A stretch of 61,707 nucleotides of DNA from Zoogloea sp. (GTDB taxonomy: Bacteria; Pseudomonadota; Gammaproteobacteria; Burkholderiales; Rhodocyclaceae). Location of the stretch: positions 1 through 61,707 of the forward strand of contig NZ_JAQVCN010000027.1 in assembly GCF_028689785.1 (NCBI RefSeq). The letters run 5' to 3'. Below are positions 25,634 to 35,650 of this stretch, piece after piece. The notes beneath the pieces were generated by a model. The model saw nothing but the letters and a program-made list of their open reading frames with translations. It had not been told where the DNA came from and searched no databases. Numbering within the stretch: position 1 is the first letter of the stretch; each line of letters starts with the position of its first letter. The position numbers and the translations under genes are program-made.

Positions 25634-27412
25634 TCAGGTGGCTGGGGGCGGGGGCGATTCAGCATGGGGGCCATCGGCATTGCAGAAGCGCAGTTCCTGC
25701 GGGTAGGGGTAAAAGTCCTCCACATAGCCGTTGCGTATGCGTGCCTGGGCGTCCTGCCAGAAACGGGGGTCGAGCAGGTTGCGGTGGTGCTTGAGGAAGG
25801 CCTTACGGATCTTTGGCTGGCCGAGGAGGAAGGTGGCAAATTCCTCGGGGAAGACATCCATCGGGCCGGCGGAGTACCAGGGTTCGCTGGACATCTCCAT
25901 GTCTTCGTTGGGGGCAGGGGGGATCCTGCGGAAGTTGCAGTCGGTCATGTACTCGATCTCATCGTAATCGTAGAACACGACCCGCCCATAGCGCGTCACT
26001 CCGAAATTTTTCCACAGCATGTCGCCGGGGAAGATGTTGGCGATGGCCAGTTCGCTGATCGCTTGCCCGTACTCGCGGACGGCCTCGTCCACCTGCTCGT
26101 CGCTGGCCTTGTCCAGGTAGAGGTTGAGCGGGGTCATGCGGCGCTCAATGTACAGATGCTTGATCACCAGGGTGTCGCCGTCCTCCTCGATCACCGACGG
26201 GGCAAGTTCCTTGAGCTGCAGGATCAGGTCGGGGTGGAAGCGGCTGCGGGGCAGGGCTACATTGGAAAACTCGAGGGTGTCGGCCATGCGCCCGACCCGA
26301 TCCACCTGGCGCACCAGAAGGTATTTGCGCTTTACCGTGGCACGGTCCATGTTTTTGGAGCTGCCGAAGATGTCCTTGATGATCTTGAAAACGTAGGGGT
26401 AGGACGGCAGGGTGAACACCAGCATCACCAGGCCGCGGATGCCCGGAGCCTCAATGAACTGGTCGTTGGAGTGGCGCAGGTGGGCGATGAGGTCACGGAA
26501 GAAGTTGGTCTTGCCCTGCTTGCCCAGGCCGAGCATGGTGTAGAGCTCCGAGCGCGGCTTGTTGGGCATGATGCTGCGCAGGAATTGGACGTAGCCCGAG
26601 GGGACCTCCATGTCTACCAGGAAGTAGGCCCGGGAGAGGGAAAACAGTAGCGAAATGCGCCAGGTGTCGAGCAGGATGGTGTCCAGGTGGAGCATGCCCG
26701 AGGCGCCATGGCGCACGGCGATGACAAAGGGGTATTCCTGATAGCCGTTGATGCCCTTGCCGATGATGTAGGCGGTCTTGTTGCGGTAGAAGGCCGAGTA
26801 CAAGACCTGGATCTGGCAGTTCACTTCCATCTTCGGCCAGTTGCCCAGGTGTTTCTCGACGCTGCGCATCACGTAATCCACGTCCCGCTCCAGGTTCTCG
26901 AAGGGGCGTTGCCAGTCAAAGTCCTCGATCAGCCGCAGGATTGTGGCCCGTAGGCCTTCGTCTTGGGGGTAGTAGCTGGAGTAGGTGGGCGGGAAGGACT
27001 CGATGTAGTCGGTGGAGATGGCCGGGCGGGTAAAGATGTAGTCATTGCTGAAGTAATCCCGGTGCAGGATCTTGGTCGTCACCGAGTTGAAGAAGGTCTC
27101 GGCCAGCTCGGGCTGCTTGTGATTGATAAGCAGGCCGATGTAGTGGAGCTTGACGGCCTGCCAGGTGGCATCGTCGATGGATTCGGCGTTGAACTCTTCG
27201 TGAAGGCGCTGCACGGTCTCGTTGACCCGGTCATCGTAAAACTGGACGCGCTCACGTACCGCCGAGAGCTGCTCCTGCCAGGTCGCCGCCTCGTAGCTTT
27301 CCTTGGCGCGTCGGGAGGTCTCCCGAAAGATCCGGTAATGCTTGTTGAAGCCTTCGATCAAGGCCTGGGCGATGGCGAGTGCGACCGGATTTCCGTTGTG
27401 TGCAGCGTCCAC
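25634..27412 (-). CDS. aceK: Isocitrate dehydrogenase kinase/phosphatase AceK
   Basis: 592 residues from GTG 27412, chosen because AAGGAG lies 6 bases upstream; a TTG ten codons earlier has no such site. AceK phosphorylates Icd to send isocitrate into the glyoxylate shunt and also reverses this. Family blocks seen: [39 protein letters not shown] with FKIIKD (ATP-binding Lys region), and [18 protein letters not shown] (catalytic Asp region). In E. coli it lies in aceBAK; here it is split from aceA and is divergent from its target, icd. Its own terminator follows. Confidence 0.97.
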   Translation of the reverse strand: MDAAHNGNPVALAIAQALIEGFNKHYRIFRETSRRAKESYEAATWQEQLSAVRERVQFYDDRVNETVQRLHEEFNAESIDDATWQAVKLHYIGLLINHKQPELAETFFNSVTTKILHRDYFSNDYIFTRPAISTDYIESFPPTYSSYYPQDEGLRATILRLIEDFDWQRPFENLERDVDYVMRSVEKHLGNWPKMEVNCQIQVLYSAFYRNKTAYIIGKGINGYQEYPFVIAVRHGASGMLHLDTILLDTWRISLLFSLSRAYFLVDMEVPSGYVQFLRSIMPNKPRSELYTMLGLGKQGKTNFFRDLIAHLRHSNDQFIEAPGIRGLVMLVFTLPSYPYVFKIIKDIFGSSKNMDRATVKRKYLLVRQVDRVGRMADTLEFSNVALPRSRFHPDLILQLKELAPSVIEEDGDTLVIKHLYIERRMTPLNLYLDKASDEQVDEAVREYGQAISELAIANIFPGDMLWKNFGVTRYGRVVFYDYDEIEYMTDCNFRRIPPAPNEDMEMSSEPWYSAGPMDVFPEEFATFLLGQPKIRKAFLKHHRNLLDPRFWQDAQARIRNGYVEDFYPYPQELRFCNADGPHAESPPPPAT

Positions 27413-27588
27413 TTCAGTCTCCTTCTGCAGGTTGGCGGACAAGGCGCCAGGGTAACGCGGGGGCGGTGTCCGTCCCTTCGCCTACTTGCGTCCAGCCTTG
27501 AAATAGTAGCACTCACCTTACCCCGCCTCAGCCTGAGCACGCCGTCTGGCGCGGGTTTCGGGGCTGCGTGTGGTGGGCGGTGCAGCAT

Positions 27589-27616
27589 TGACCCGGCTGG
27601 GTTTTGGTCCATAATC
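27589..27616 (+). promoter_or_regulatory. Promoter of icd
   Basis: TTGACC (27589-27594), a 16-base spacer and CATAAT (27611-27616). Each box matches 5 of 6. The leader to the ATG would be about 130 bases. In the rest of the 339-base aceK/icd gap I saw no clear promoter for aceK and no palindrome. Confidence 0.65.
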
Positions 27617-27751
27617 GGTGCAGTTTGTCCCCATGCGAGGGGCAGGCAGGGTGTCGGTCGATGCGTCCAGCTGGCCGGTGTTTGGCCGGTGGGGCGTCGT
27701 CAGGAGGCTGACCCGTCCACACGATATGAGAACCTTTGCGAGGGCGTTGGT

Positions 27752-28996
27752 ATGAGTACTTCTCTGATCAAGGTGCCGGCTGGCGGGCAGAAAATCGTTC
27801 CGGGCCAGGCCATTCCCGACAATCCCATCATCCCCTATATCGAGGGGGATGGTATTGGTGTGGACATCACCCCCGTCATGATCAAGGTCATCGACGCGGC
27901 GGTGAACAAGGCCTACGCCGGCAAGAAGCAGATCCACTGGATGGAGGTCTATGCGGGCGAAAAATCGACTCAGCTGTACGGGCCTGATGAGTGGTTCCCC
28001 AAGGAAACCTTCGATGCTCTCAAGGAGTATTCAGTGTCCATCAAGGGGCCGATGACCACCCCGGTGGGCGGTGGAATCCGTTCTCTCAACGTCGCCTTGC
28101 GCCAGGAGTTGGACCTCTACCAGTGCGTCCGTCCGGTGCAGTACTTCCAGGGCGTTCCGTCACCCCTGAAGCGGCCAGACTTGGTCAATATGGTCATCTT
28201 CCGCGAGAACACCGAGGACATCTATGCGGGAGTCGAGTGGGCGGCCCAGTCGGAAAGCGCGAAGAAAGTCATCAAGTTCCTGACCGATGAGATGGGGGTC
28301 AAGAAGATCCGCTTCCCGGAAACCTCGGGGATCGGCATCAAGCCGGTATCCATCGAAGGGACGACCCGCCTGGTGCGCGCGGCCATCAAGTATGCGATCG
28401 AGAACGACCGCAAGTCGGTGACCATCGTGCATAAGGGCAACATCATGAAGTTCACCGAGGGCCTGTTCCGCGATACGGGTTACAAGGTTGCCCAGGAGGA
28501 GTTCGGTGCCCAGCCCATCGATGGTGGCCCGTGGTGCAAGTTTGCCAACCCCAAGACCGGGCGCGAGATCATCGTCAAGGATGCGATTGCGGATGCCTTC
28601 CTGCAGCAGATCCTGCTGCGCCCGGCCGAGTACGACGTGATCGCCACCTGTAATCTCAACGGCGACTACATCTCCGACGCCCTGGCGGCCCAGGTAGGGG
28701 GGATCGGCATTGCGCCGGGGGCCAACATCTCCGACCAGTACGCCTGCTTTGAGGCCACCCACGGAACGGCGCCCAAGTACGCTGGGCTCGACAAGGTGAA
28801 CCCGGGCTCCATCATCCTTTCCGCCGAGATGATGCTGCGGCATCTCGGCTGGACCGAGGCTGCCGATCTGGTCATCCGGTCGATGGAGGCGGCCATTGGC
28901 GACAAGATCGTGACCTATGACTTTGCGCGCCTGATGGACGGTGCAACCGAGGTGTCGTGCTCGGAGTTTGGTGACGCCATGATTGCGCGTATGTAA
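27752..28996 (+). CDS. icd: NADP-dependent isocitrate dehydrogenase, dimeric type
   Basis: 414 residues from ATG 27752 (E. coli Icd 416); the frame upstream is not coding. It oxidises isocitrate to 2-oxoglutarate in the TCA cycle. Ser111 in [19 protein letters not shown] corresponds to E. coli Ser113, the residue AceK phosphorylates, and the context is nearly identical, so AceK control is expected. The substrate and cofactor blocks [14 protein letters not shown] and [19 protein letters not shown] are present. Divergent from aceK and convergent with a second, unrelated isocitrate dehydrogenase. Confidence 0.98.
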   Translation: MSTSLIKVPAGGQKIVPGQAIPDNPIIPYIEGDGIGVDITPVMIKVIDAAVNKAYAGKKQIHWMEVYAGEKSTQLYGPDEWFPKETFDALKEYSVSIKGPMTTPVGGGIRSLNVALRQELDLYQCVRPVQYFQGVPSPLKRPDLVNMVIFRENTEDIYAGVEWAAQSESAKKVIKFLTDEMGVKKIRFPETSGIGIKPVSIEGTTRLVRAAIKYAIENDRKSVTIVHKGNIMKFTEGLFRDTGYKVAQEEFGAQPIDGGPWCKFANPKTGREIIVKDAIADAFLQQILLRPAEYDVIATCNLNGDYISDALAAQVGGIGIAPGANISDQYACFEATHGTAPKYAGLDKVNPGSIILSAEMMLRHLGWTEAADLVIRSMEAAIGDKIVTYDFARLMDGATEVSCSEFGDAMIARM

Positions 28997-29040
28997 TGTC
29001 CGCACAGTGCCCGGTGCGTGATGCCGGGCCATCAAAAGAC

Positions 29041-29075
29041 AAAACCCCCGTGGCCTCCACGGGGGTTTTGTTTTT
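29041..29075. terminator. Bidirectional terminator between the two isocitrate dehydrogenase genes
   Basis: A 13-bp stem AAAACCCCCGTGG (29041-29053) / CCACGGGGGTTTT (29057-29069) with a 3-base loop; GTTTTTC follows on the plus strand. The stem's own A run supplies the U tract for the opposite strand. Confidence 0.93.
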
Positions 29076-29116
29076 CAACCCCTGCACGGCCCAGGGGGGC
29101 GTGCAGGAAACTACCG

Positions 29117-31354
29117 TCAGGCGCGGGCGGCGCGCAGGGCGGCGTTCAGGGTCGGGCTGGGACGCATCACGGCCTTGCACTTGTCGGCATCGGCCTTGTA
29201 GTAGCCGCCGATATCCACGGCCTTGCCCTGCACGGTCTTCAGCTCGGCAACGATCTGGCCTTCGCTGTCGGTCAGGGTCTTGGCCAGGCTTGCGAACTGG
29301 GCTGCCAGCTCGGTGTCTTCCGTCTGGTTGGCCAGCTCCTGGGCCCAGTACATGGCCAGATAGAACTGGGAGCCGCGGTTGTCCAGCTCGCCGGTTTTGG
29401 GCGAAGGGGACTTGCGGTTGTCCAGCAGCTTGCCGGTGGCGGCATCAAGGGTCTTGGCCAGCAGCACGGCACGCTTGTTGCCAGTCTTGATGCCCAGGTC
29501 TTCGAGGGACACGGCCAGAGCCAGGAACTCGCCCAGGGAATCCCAGCGCAGGTGGTTCTCTTCGGTGAGCTGCTGCACGTGCTTCGGTGCGGAGCCGCCA
29601 GCGCCGGTCTCGTACATGCCGCCGCCGGCCATCAGCGGGACGATGGACAGCATCTTGGCGGAGGTGCCGAGTTCCATGATGGGGAACAGGTCGGTCAGGT
29701 AGTCCCGCAGGATGTTGCCGGTCACGGAGATGGTGTCGAGGCCGCGGATCACGCGCTCCAGGCTGAAGCGCATGGCGCGGACCTGGGACATGACGTAGAT
29801 CTCGAGGCCGTCGGTGTCGTGATCCTTCAGGTAGGTCTGGACCTTCTTGATCAGCTCGGCTTCGTGGGGGCGGTAGGAGTCGAGCCAGAACACCGCCGGG
29901 GTGTTGGAGTTGCGGGCACGGGTGACGGCGAGCTTGACCCAGTCACGGATCGGCGCGTCCTTGACCTGGCACATGCGCCAGATGTCACCGGCTTCGACGT
30001 TCTGGGTGAGCAGCACTTCGCCAGAGTCGATGTCGACGATGTTGGCGATGCCGTCCTCGGCGATCTCGAAAGTCTTGTCGTGGGAGCCGTATTCCTCCGC
30101 CTTTTGCGCCATCAGGCCGACGTTCGGCACGGTTCCCATGGTCTTCGGGTCGAAGTTGCCGTTGGTCTTGCAGAAGTTGATCATCTCCTGGTAGATGCGG
30201 GCGAAGGTGGATTCCGGCATCACGCACTTGCTGTCGTACTGCTTGCCGTCCGCACCCCACATCTTGCCGCCCTGGCGAATCATGGCTGGCATGGAGGCGT
30301 CGACGATCACGTCGTTGGGGGAGTGGAAGTTGGTGATGCCCTTGGCGGAGTCCACCATGGCCAGCTTCGGACGGTGTTCCTGGCAGGCGTGCAGGTCACG
30401 GATGATCTCGTCACGCTTGGATTCGGGCAGGGTCTTGATCTTCTCGTAGAGGTCGACCATGCCGTTGTTGACGTTGATGCCGAGCTCGTTGAAGAGGGCC
30501 TCGTGTTTCTCGAAGGCTTCCTTGTAGAAAATCCTCACGCAGTGGCCGAACACGATGGGGTGGGACACCTTCATCATGGTGGCCTTCACGTGCAGGGAGA
30601 AGAGGATGCCGGATTCACGGCAGTCTTCCAGCTCCTTCTCGTAGAAGTCGCACAGGGCCTTCTTGCTCATGAACATGGAGTCGATGATCTCGCCTTCCTG
30701 TAGCGCGACCTTCGGCTTGAGTACGGTGATCTTGCCGCCCTTGGCGATCAGTTCCATGCGGACGTTGCGGGCCTTGTCCAGAGTCATGGACTTCTCGCCG
30801 TGGTAGAAGTCACCGTGATGCATGTGGGATACGTGGGTCCGCGACCAGGGCTTCCATTCACCCATGGAGTGGGGGTTCTTGCGGGCGTAGTTCTTGACGG
30901 CCAGCGGGGCGCGGCGGTCGGAGTTGCCTTCGCGCAGGACCGGGTTCACCGCCGAGCCGAGGCACTTGCCGTAGCGGGCGACGATGGCCTTTTCCGCGTC
31001 GGTGGACGGCACTTCCGGGTAGTCGGGGACGGCGTAGCCCTTGGCCTGGAGTTCCTTGATGCAGGCTTTCAGCTGCGCTACGGACGCGCTGATGTTCGGC
31101 AGCTTGATGATGTTGGCGTCGGCTTCGAGGGTCTTCTTGCCCAGTTCGGCCAGAGTGTCGGGTACCCGCTGCTCTTCGGGCAGCATGTCGGAGAACTCGG
31201 CCAGAATGCGGGCAGACACGGAGATGTCGGCCTTCTCGATGTCGATGCCCGCCGGGCCGGTGAAGGTCCGGATGATGGGAAGAAACGCACAGGTGGCCAG
31301 CAGCGGAGCTTCGTCCGTCAGCGTGTAGATGATCTTAGATTTCCCAGTAACCAT
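29117..31354 (-). CDS. NADP-dependent isocitrate dehydrogenase, monomeric type
   Basis: 745 residues, the size of the monomeric (about 740-residue) isocitrate dehydrogenase, which has no sequence similarity in length or order to dimeric Icd. Starts [20 protein letters not shown] with AGGGAAG upstream of the ATG. Family blocks: [40 protein letters not shown] and [20 protein letters not shown]. It lacks the Icd phosphorylation loop, so it should not respond to AceK in the same way. Its bidirectional terminator is shared with icd. Confidence 0.96.
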   Translation of the reverse strand: MVTGKSKIIYTLTDEAPLLATCAFLPIIRTFTGPAGIDIEKADISVSARILAEFSDMLPEEQRVPDTLAELGKKTLEADANIIKLPNISASVAQLKACIKELQAKGYAVPDYPEVPSTDAEKAIVARYGKCLGSAVNPVLREGNSDRRAPLAVKNYARKNPHSMGEWKPWSRTHVSHMHHGDFYHGEKSMTLDKARNVRMELIAKGGKITVLKPKVALQEGEIIDSMFMSKKALCDFYEKELEDCRESGILFSLHVKATMMKVSHPIVFGHCVRIFYKEAFEKHEALFNELGINVNNGMVDLYEKIKTLPESKRDEIIRDLHACQEHRPKLAMVDSAKGITNFHSPNDVIVDASMPAMIRQGGKMWGADGKQYDSKCVMPESTFARIYQEMINFCKTNGNFDPKTMGTVPNVGLMAQKAEEYGSHDKTFEIAEDGIANIVDIDSGEVLLTQNVEAGDIWRMCQVKDAPIRDWVKLAVTRARNSNTPAVFWLDSYRPHEAELIKKVQTYLKDHDTDGLEIYVMSQVRAMRFSLERVIRGLDTISVTGNILRDYLTDLFPIMELGTSAKMLSIVPLMAGGGMYETGAGGSAPKHVQQLTEENHLRWDSLGEFLALAVSLEDLGIKTGNKRAVLLAKTLDAATGKLLDNRKSPSPKTGELDNRGSQFYLAMYWAQELANQTEDTELAAQFASLAKTLTDSEGQIVAELKTVQGKAVDIGGYYKADADKCKAVMRPSPTLNAALRAARA

Positions 31355-31521
31355 TTATCTTCCCTCGATATTTGATTTTATTGACGACGAGCCTTCAGGC
31401 CCCCCAGTCGCCGTTGAAGCCGGCGGACGACGCTTTTTGCAGTCGGCGGGGAAAATATCATGTATCCCGCACGCCTGCATTGAAACCGGCAAACCTTGCC
31501 TCTCCGGGCCCTGTCTGCCAA

Positions 31522-31555
31522 ATGCAAAGGGCCGCCGAGTGGCAGCCCTTTGCAT
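31522..31555 (-). terminator. Hairpin after secF (probable terminator)
   Basis: A perfect 11-bp inverted repeat ATGCAAAGGGC / GCCCTTTGCAT with a 12-base loop, 12 bases after the secF stop. The following minus-strand sequence is only weakly T-rich (TTTGG), so it may leak into the monomeric isocitrate dehydrogenase gene 170 bases on. Confidence 0.6.
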
Positions 31556-31566
31556 TCGGATGAGGC

Positions 31567-32499
31567 TCAGACGACAGCCTCTTCCTTGTCCTTCTTTACC
31601 TGCATGAACTGCTCCCGGGAGACGCCCAGCCACATGACCAGAGGACTGGCCACGAGGACGGAGGAGTAGATGCCGAAGCAGATCCCGATGGTCAGGGCCA
31701 GGGAGAAGTAGTAGAGGGTTTCGCCGCCGAACAGCAGCATGGACAGCACCATGGCTTGGGTGCTGCCGTGGGTGATGATGGTTCGGCTGATGGTGCTGGT
31801 GATCGCATGGTCGAGCACCTCGGGGGTGGATAGGCCGCGCTTTTTCTTGAAGGTTTCGCGGACCCGGTCGAAGACCACGACCGATTCATTGACCGAGTAG
31901 CCCAGCACCGCCAGGGTGGCTGCCAGTACCGGCAGGGAGAACTCCCACTGGAACAGCGCGAAGAAGCCCAGGATGATGATCACGTCGTGGAGGTTGGCGA
32001 TGATCGCCGAGACGGCAAAGCGCCACTCGAAGCGCATCGCCAGGTAGGCGACGATGCCACCGATCACCAGCAACAGCGCCATGGCACCGTCGGATGCCAG
32101 TTCCTTGCCGACCTGGGGGCCGACAAACTCGACGCGGCGCATCTCCGCCTTGGGGCCTTCGAGGGTCGCAAGGTTGGCCATGACTTTCTCGCTGACCTTG
32201 CCGGTTTCCATTCCGTCCCGATTCGGCAGGCGGATCAGGACGTCGCGGGCGCTGCCGAAGTTCTGCACCTGGGCGTCCTGGTAGCCTTCCTTGGCCAGGG
32301 ATTCACGCAGCTTTTCGAGGTTGGGAGGCTCACTGTAGCTGACCTCCATGAGGGTGCCGCCAGTGAACTCGACACTGAAGTGCAGGCCCTTGGTGGCCAG
32401 GAAGAACACCGCGAGCACGAAGGTGACCAACGAAATGACGTTGAACACCAGCGCATGCTTCATGAACGGGATGTCTTTGTGGATGCGGAAAAATTCCAT
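31567..32499 (-). CDS. secF: Protein translocase subunit SecF
   Basis: 310 residues. SecF forms with SecD a proton-driven complex that helps pull proteins through SecYEG from the periplasmic side. The first membrane helix lies near residues 17-35. The large periplasmic loop has VEFTGGTLMEV, and a five-helix RND-type membrane bundle follows at about 130-295 with VLGYSVNESVVVFDRVRE. It follows secD by 33 bases. Confidence 0.97.
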   Translation of the reverse strand: MEFFRIHKDIPFMKHALVFNVISLVTFVLAVFFLATKGLHFSVEFTGGTLMEVSYSEPPNLEKLRESLAKEGYQDAQVQNFGSARDVLIRLPNRDGMETGKVSEKVMANLATLEGPKAEMRRVEFVGPQVGKELASDGAMALLLVIGGIVAYLAMRFEWRFAVSAIIANLHDVIIILGFFALFQWEFSLPVLAATLAVLGYSVNESVVVFDRVRETFKKKRGLSTPEVLDHAITSTISRTIITHGSTQAMVLSMLLFGGETLYYFSLALTIGICFGIYSSVLVASPLVMWLGVSREQFMQVKKDKEEAVV

Positions 32500-32532
32500 G
32501 ATTGCAGGTCCGTTTCTTTATTGAGGCAGGCC

Positions 32533-34392
32533 TCAGTTGCCCGGTTTCCAGACCTGGCCGATGGACAGCTTGTCGAGCTTGCGCTTCTTGCCATAGATCA
32601 GGTTGACCAGACCCCGCGAGACCAGGATGGCGCTGAACATGGAGGTCAGGATGCCAAGGCAGTGAACCACAGCGAAGCCGCGCACCGGGCCGGAGCCGAA
32701 AACCAGCAGGGCCACACCGGCGATGAGGGTGGTGACGTTGGAGTCGAGAATGGTGTCGAAAGCCCGGTCGTAGCCGGCGGTGATGGCCGCCTGGGGGCTG
32801 GAGCCGTTGCGCAGCTCTTCCCGAATCCGTTCGTTGATCAGCACGTTGGCGTCGATGGCCATACCCAGGGTCAGGGCGATGGCCGCAATGCCGGGCAGCG
32901 TGAGGGTGGCCTGGAGCAGAGAGAGCAGAGCGATCAGCAGCAGCAGGTTGGAGGCCAGGGCCACCACCGAGACGAAGCCGAACAGCATGTAGTAGGCACA
33001 CATGAAGATGCCAATGGCTACGAAGCCCCACAGGGTGGAGTGAAAGCCCTTGCTGATGTTCTCTGCGCCCAGGCTCGGGCCGATGGTGCGTTCCTCGATG
33101 ATCTCCATGGGGGCGGCCAGAGAGCCGGCGCGCAGCAGCAGCGCCGTATCGGTGGCTTCCTCGGAGCTCATCTTGCCGGAGATCTGTACGCGGCCGCCGC
33201 CGATTTCGCCACGGATCACCGGCGCGGTGACGACCTCGCCCTTGCCCTTTTCGATCAGCAGGATGGCCATGCGCTTGTTGATGTTCTCCCGGGTGACGTC
33301 CTTGAAGATGCGTGCGCCTGCAGAGTCCAGGGTCAGGTGTACCGCGGCTTCGTGGGTCTGGCCGTCAAAGCCGGGCTGGGCATCGGTCAGGCGTTCGCCG
33401 GTGAGTACCACTTGTTTCTTGACGAGCAGAGGGCGGCCTTCACGGTCGTTGTACACCTCGGTGCCCGGGGGGATTGCACCGCCTACGGCCGCCTCAAGGG
33501 CGCCCGGCGTGTCATCCACCATGCGGATTTCGAGGGTGGCAGTGCGGCCGAGGATGTCCTTGGCCTTGGCCACGTCCTGTACGCCGGGCAACTGCACGAC
33601 GATGCGGTCGACGCCCTGCTGCTGAATCACCGGCTCGGCAACGCCCAGCTCGTTGATCCGGTTGTGCAGGGTGGTGATGTTCTGCTTGAGGGCGAATTCC
33701 TGGATGGACTTCTGGGCCAGGGGCGTGAGCGTGGCGGTGATCTTGAAGTCGGCACCGTCCTGGCCTTCGACCAGTTGCAGGTCGTTGGTGCCGGCAGTGA
33801 TCACGGCCCGGGCGCGGGTCTGGGATTCCGTATCGCGGAACTTGATGACCACCGTCTGGTTTTCACGGGTGATGCCGGCGTGGCGGACGTTCTTGTCACG
33901 CAACAGGGTGCGCAGGTCGCCGGTTGTGGCGTCAAGGCGTTTGGTAACGGCCCCCTTCATGTCCACCTGAAGCAGGAAGTGCACGCCGCCGCGCAGATCC
34001 AGGCCCAGGTACATGGGCAGGGCGCCGATATTGGTGAGCCACTGGGGGCTGGCGGAGAGCAGGTTGAGAGCGACCACGTAGGACGGGTCGGCAGCATCGG
34101 GGTTGAAGGCCTTCTCGATGGCGTCCTTTGCTTTCAGCTGGGTGTCCGTGTCGCGGAAGCGGGCGCGCACGCTGTTGAGATCGGAGAACAGGCCGTCGTG
34201 CTGGATGCCGGCTGCTGCCAGGCTTTCCTCGACGCGTTTCTGGGTTGCGCTGGCGTCCAGCTTGAGGGTGGCCTTGCCGCTGGAGACCTGGACGGCGGGC
34301 ACCTCCCCGTAAAAGTTCGGCAGGGTGTAGATCAGGCCCCACAGCAGGACGAGCCCGATGAGGAGATTTTTCCAGAGAGGGTAGCGATTCAT
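32533..34392 (-). CDS. secD: Protein translocase subunit SecD
   Basis: 619 residues from ATG 34392 (E. coli 615). First membrane helix at about residues 9-28 (LLIGLVLLWGLIYTLPNFYG), the long periplasmic P1 domain with GLDLRGGVHFLLQVD, then the C-terminal membrane bundle with IALTLGMAIDANVLINERIR, which carries the Asp of the proton path. Middle gene of yajC-secD-secF, 73 bases after yajC. Confidence 0.98.
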   Translation of the reverse strand: MNRYPLWKNLLIGLVLLWGLIYTLPNFYGEVPAVQVSSGKATLKLDASATQKRVEESLAAAGIQHDGLFSDLNSVRARFRDTDTQLKAKDAIEKAFNPDAADPSYVVALNLLSASPQWLTNIGALPMYLGLDLRGGVHFLLQVDMKGAVTKRLDATTGDLRTLLRDKNVRHAGITRENQTVVIKFRDTESQTRARAVITAGTNDLQLVEGQDGADFKITATLTPLAQKSIQEFALKQNITTLHNRINELGVAEPVIQQQGVDRIVVQLPGVQDVAKAKDILGRTATLEIRMVDDTPGALEAAVGGAIPPGTEVYNDREGRPLLVKKQVVLTGERLTDAQPGFDGQTHEAAVHLTLDSAGARIFKDVTRENINKRMAILLIEKGKGEVVTAPVIRGEIGGGRVQISGKMSSEEATDTALLLRAGSLAAPMEIIEERTIGPSLGAENISKGFHSTLWGFVAIGIFMCAYYMLFGFVSVVALASNLLLLIALLSLLQATLTLPGIAAIALTLGMAIDANVLINERIREELRNGSSPQAAITAGYDRAFDTILDSNVTTLIAGVALLVFGSGPVRGFAVVHCLGILTSMFSAILVSRGLVNLIYGKKRKLDKLSIGQVWKPGN

Positions 34393-34465
34393 GGTCTGGC
34401 GGGAAGGAGAGGGGACGGGCGCTGCGACTGACGACGGCCGATGCAGGGCACCGGCCGTCGGCCGT

Positions 34466-34798
34466 TCAGATCGACTTGAGGGTGCCCTTGGGCAGCACGG
34501 TGCCAATGGCCTGCTTCTGTACGACGATCTGGGTGTTGGCAGCGACTTCCACGGTGACGTAGGCATCACTGATGGCCACGACCTTGCCGACAATGCCGCC
34601 ACCGGTCAGGACTTCGTCGTTCTTCTGCAGACCTTCGAGGAGCGCCTTATGTTCCTTGGCGCGCTTCATTTGGGGGCGAATCATCAGGAACCACAGCACC
34701 CCGAACATGAAAATCATCGGCAGGATGCCGGTCAGGCCGCCCAGGGGGTCTTGCGCGGCAGCCGGCGCAGCTTGGGCAAAGGCGTTGGAAATCAGCAC
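34466..34798 (-). CDS. yajC: Sec translocon accessory protein YajC
   Basis: 110 residues (same as E. coli) from a GTG start at 34798; GGAG lies about 8 bases upstream. A single membrane helix (about residues 19-38, ILPMIFMFGVLWFLMI) is followed by RPQMKRAKEHKALLEGLQKN and the cytoplasmic domain with GGIVGKVV. First gene of the operon with secD and secF. In many proteobacteria tgt and queA precede it; here the upstream gene is an unrelated small protein behind a terminator. Confidence 0.96.
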   Translation of the reverse strand: MLISNAFAQAAPAAAQDPLGGLTGILPMIFMFGVLWFLMIRPQMKRAKEHKALLEGLQKNDEVLTGGGIVGKVVAISDAYVTVEVAANTQIVVQKQAIGTVLPKGTLKSI

Positions 34799-34831
34799 AT
34801 TGAACTCCGGAGTCAAGATACAAAGCTCCGG

Positions 34832-34840
34832 ATTATAGCA
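34832..34840 (-). promoter_or_regulatory. Extended -10 promoter of yajC-secD-secF
   Basis: On the minus strand TGCTATAAT (34832-34840) is a perfect TATAAT with the TGn extension; no good -35 is visible. The predicted start near 34825 leaves a leader of about 27 bases before the GTG. Confidence 0.7.
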
Positions 34841-34886
34841 GTACCCGGCGGGCGACCTTCGAGCGGCTGTTGCGGGTGGCTGGTGC

Positions 34887-34921
34887 AAAAAAAAAGCGGC
34901 GTCTGCCTTGCGACAGACGCC
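34887..34921 (-). terminator. Terminator of the 108-residue gene
   Basis: The stem GGCGTCTG / CAGACGCC (34898-34921) is followed on the minus strand by GC and nine T (34887-34895). It lies 70 bases after the stop and isolates yajC-secDF from the gene upstream. Confidence 0.93.
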
Positions 34922-34991
34922 GTCAAATCTCCACGAAGGAGAGGAGGGAGAAAAACTCTGTTGTGCCGGCGCACGGCGCCGGCAGGCGCAC

Positions 34992-35318
34992 TCAGGCTGC
35001 CTTGTTCATCCGGTTGCAGAATCGCTGCCAGTTGGCAGACATTGCGGAAAACATTTGTTCGGCAGCGAGCAGAGGCATCAGGCCCATGCGGTGCTGGGTG
35101 CGCATGAAGGATTCGACATGAGGCGTGCACAGCGTGCTTTGCTCTTCGGCAAGCAGCTCCAGGAAGCGTGCTTCCGCCGCACCCCAGAATTCGGAGGTGC
35201 CTACCCAGCCCGTGTCGGCGGTGGCTTCACGGAGAGCCTTGCGCCAGAGGGCTTCGGCGCGTTCGACAGGAACGCCAGCCTTGCGGGCGTGCCAGTGAAG
35301 TAGTTTCGGTGCTTTCAT
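34992..35318 (-). CDS. Uncharacterised 108-residue protein
   Basis: 108 residues from ATG 35318, with AGGAG 10 bases upstream. I do not recognise the family. It is predicted soluble and largely helical, with five tryptophans/aromatic positions in the first half (LLHWHARKAGVPVERAEALW), no signal peptide and no cysteine-pair metal site. The C-terminal half has MRTQHRMGLMPLLAAEQMFS and ends in a basic tail. Codon use looks like the neighbours and it has its own ribosome site and strong terminator, so it is a real, singly transcribed gene. Amphipathic helices and small size are also seen in phasin-like proteins, but I see no phasin signature. Confidence 0.75.
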   Translation of the reverse strand: MKAPKLLHWHARKAGVPVERAEALWRKALREATADTGWVGTSEFWGAAEARFLELLAEEQSTLCTPHVESFMRTQHRMGLMPLLAAEQMFSAMSANWQRFCNRMNKAA

Positions 35319-35650
35319 TTGCTGTTACTCCTGTATTTGGGGGCATCAAACAAACGGGCTGATTTCTGTGTGCATTTCAAGACGTTTTGATGCGATGCAA
35401 AATTGTCTTTTAACGCATTTTTTCCGGTATTCACTCGGTTTTGTCAGCCTCTAGTCAGTCTTGTTTGCTGCATTGCACAATTTCAGTTTAGGTACTTGCG
35501 GTGCTGACTGCAAGGCCCTTTTCAATTTCTTTCAAGTAATCTGTCACGCCTGCGCGGCCTTTTCGCAACAGTCGCTTCCGCTGCTTGCGGGCCGTCCGAC
35601 CGGGGCGCTAGCGGTAGAATGTGGCGCTTCGCCGCATTCCGTCTCACCCC
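35319..35650. other. Gap between the 108-residue gene and uvrD
   Basis: 332 bases, AT-richer than its surroundings in the middle (35380-35560). A -10-like TAGAAT (35615-35620) 31 bases before the uvrD ATG is the only promoter element I can place, without a matching -35. No coding frame, repeat or RNA is evident. Confidence 0.4.

Noticed and set aside
31987-34431. 814-residue open frame on the plus strand opposite secD-secF
   Set aside because: It is exactly antisense to two certain genes. Long antisense frames are expected in GC-rich DNA and its sequence is low-complexity Gly/Asp/His/Gln without any domain.
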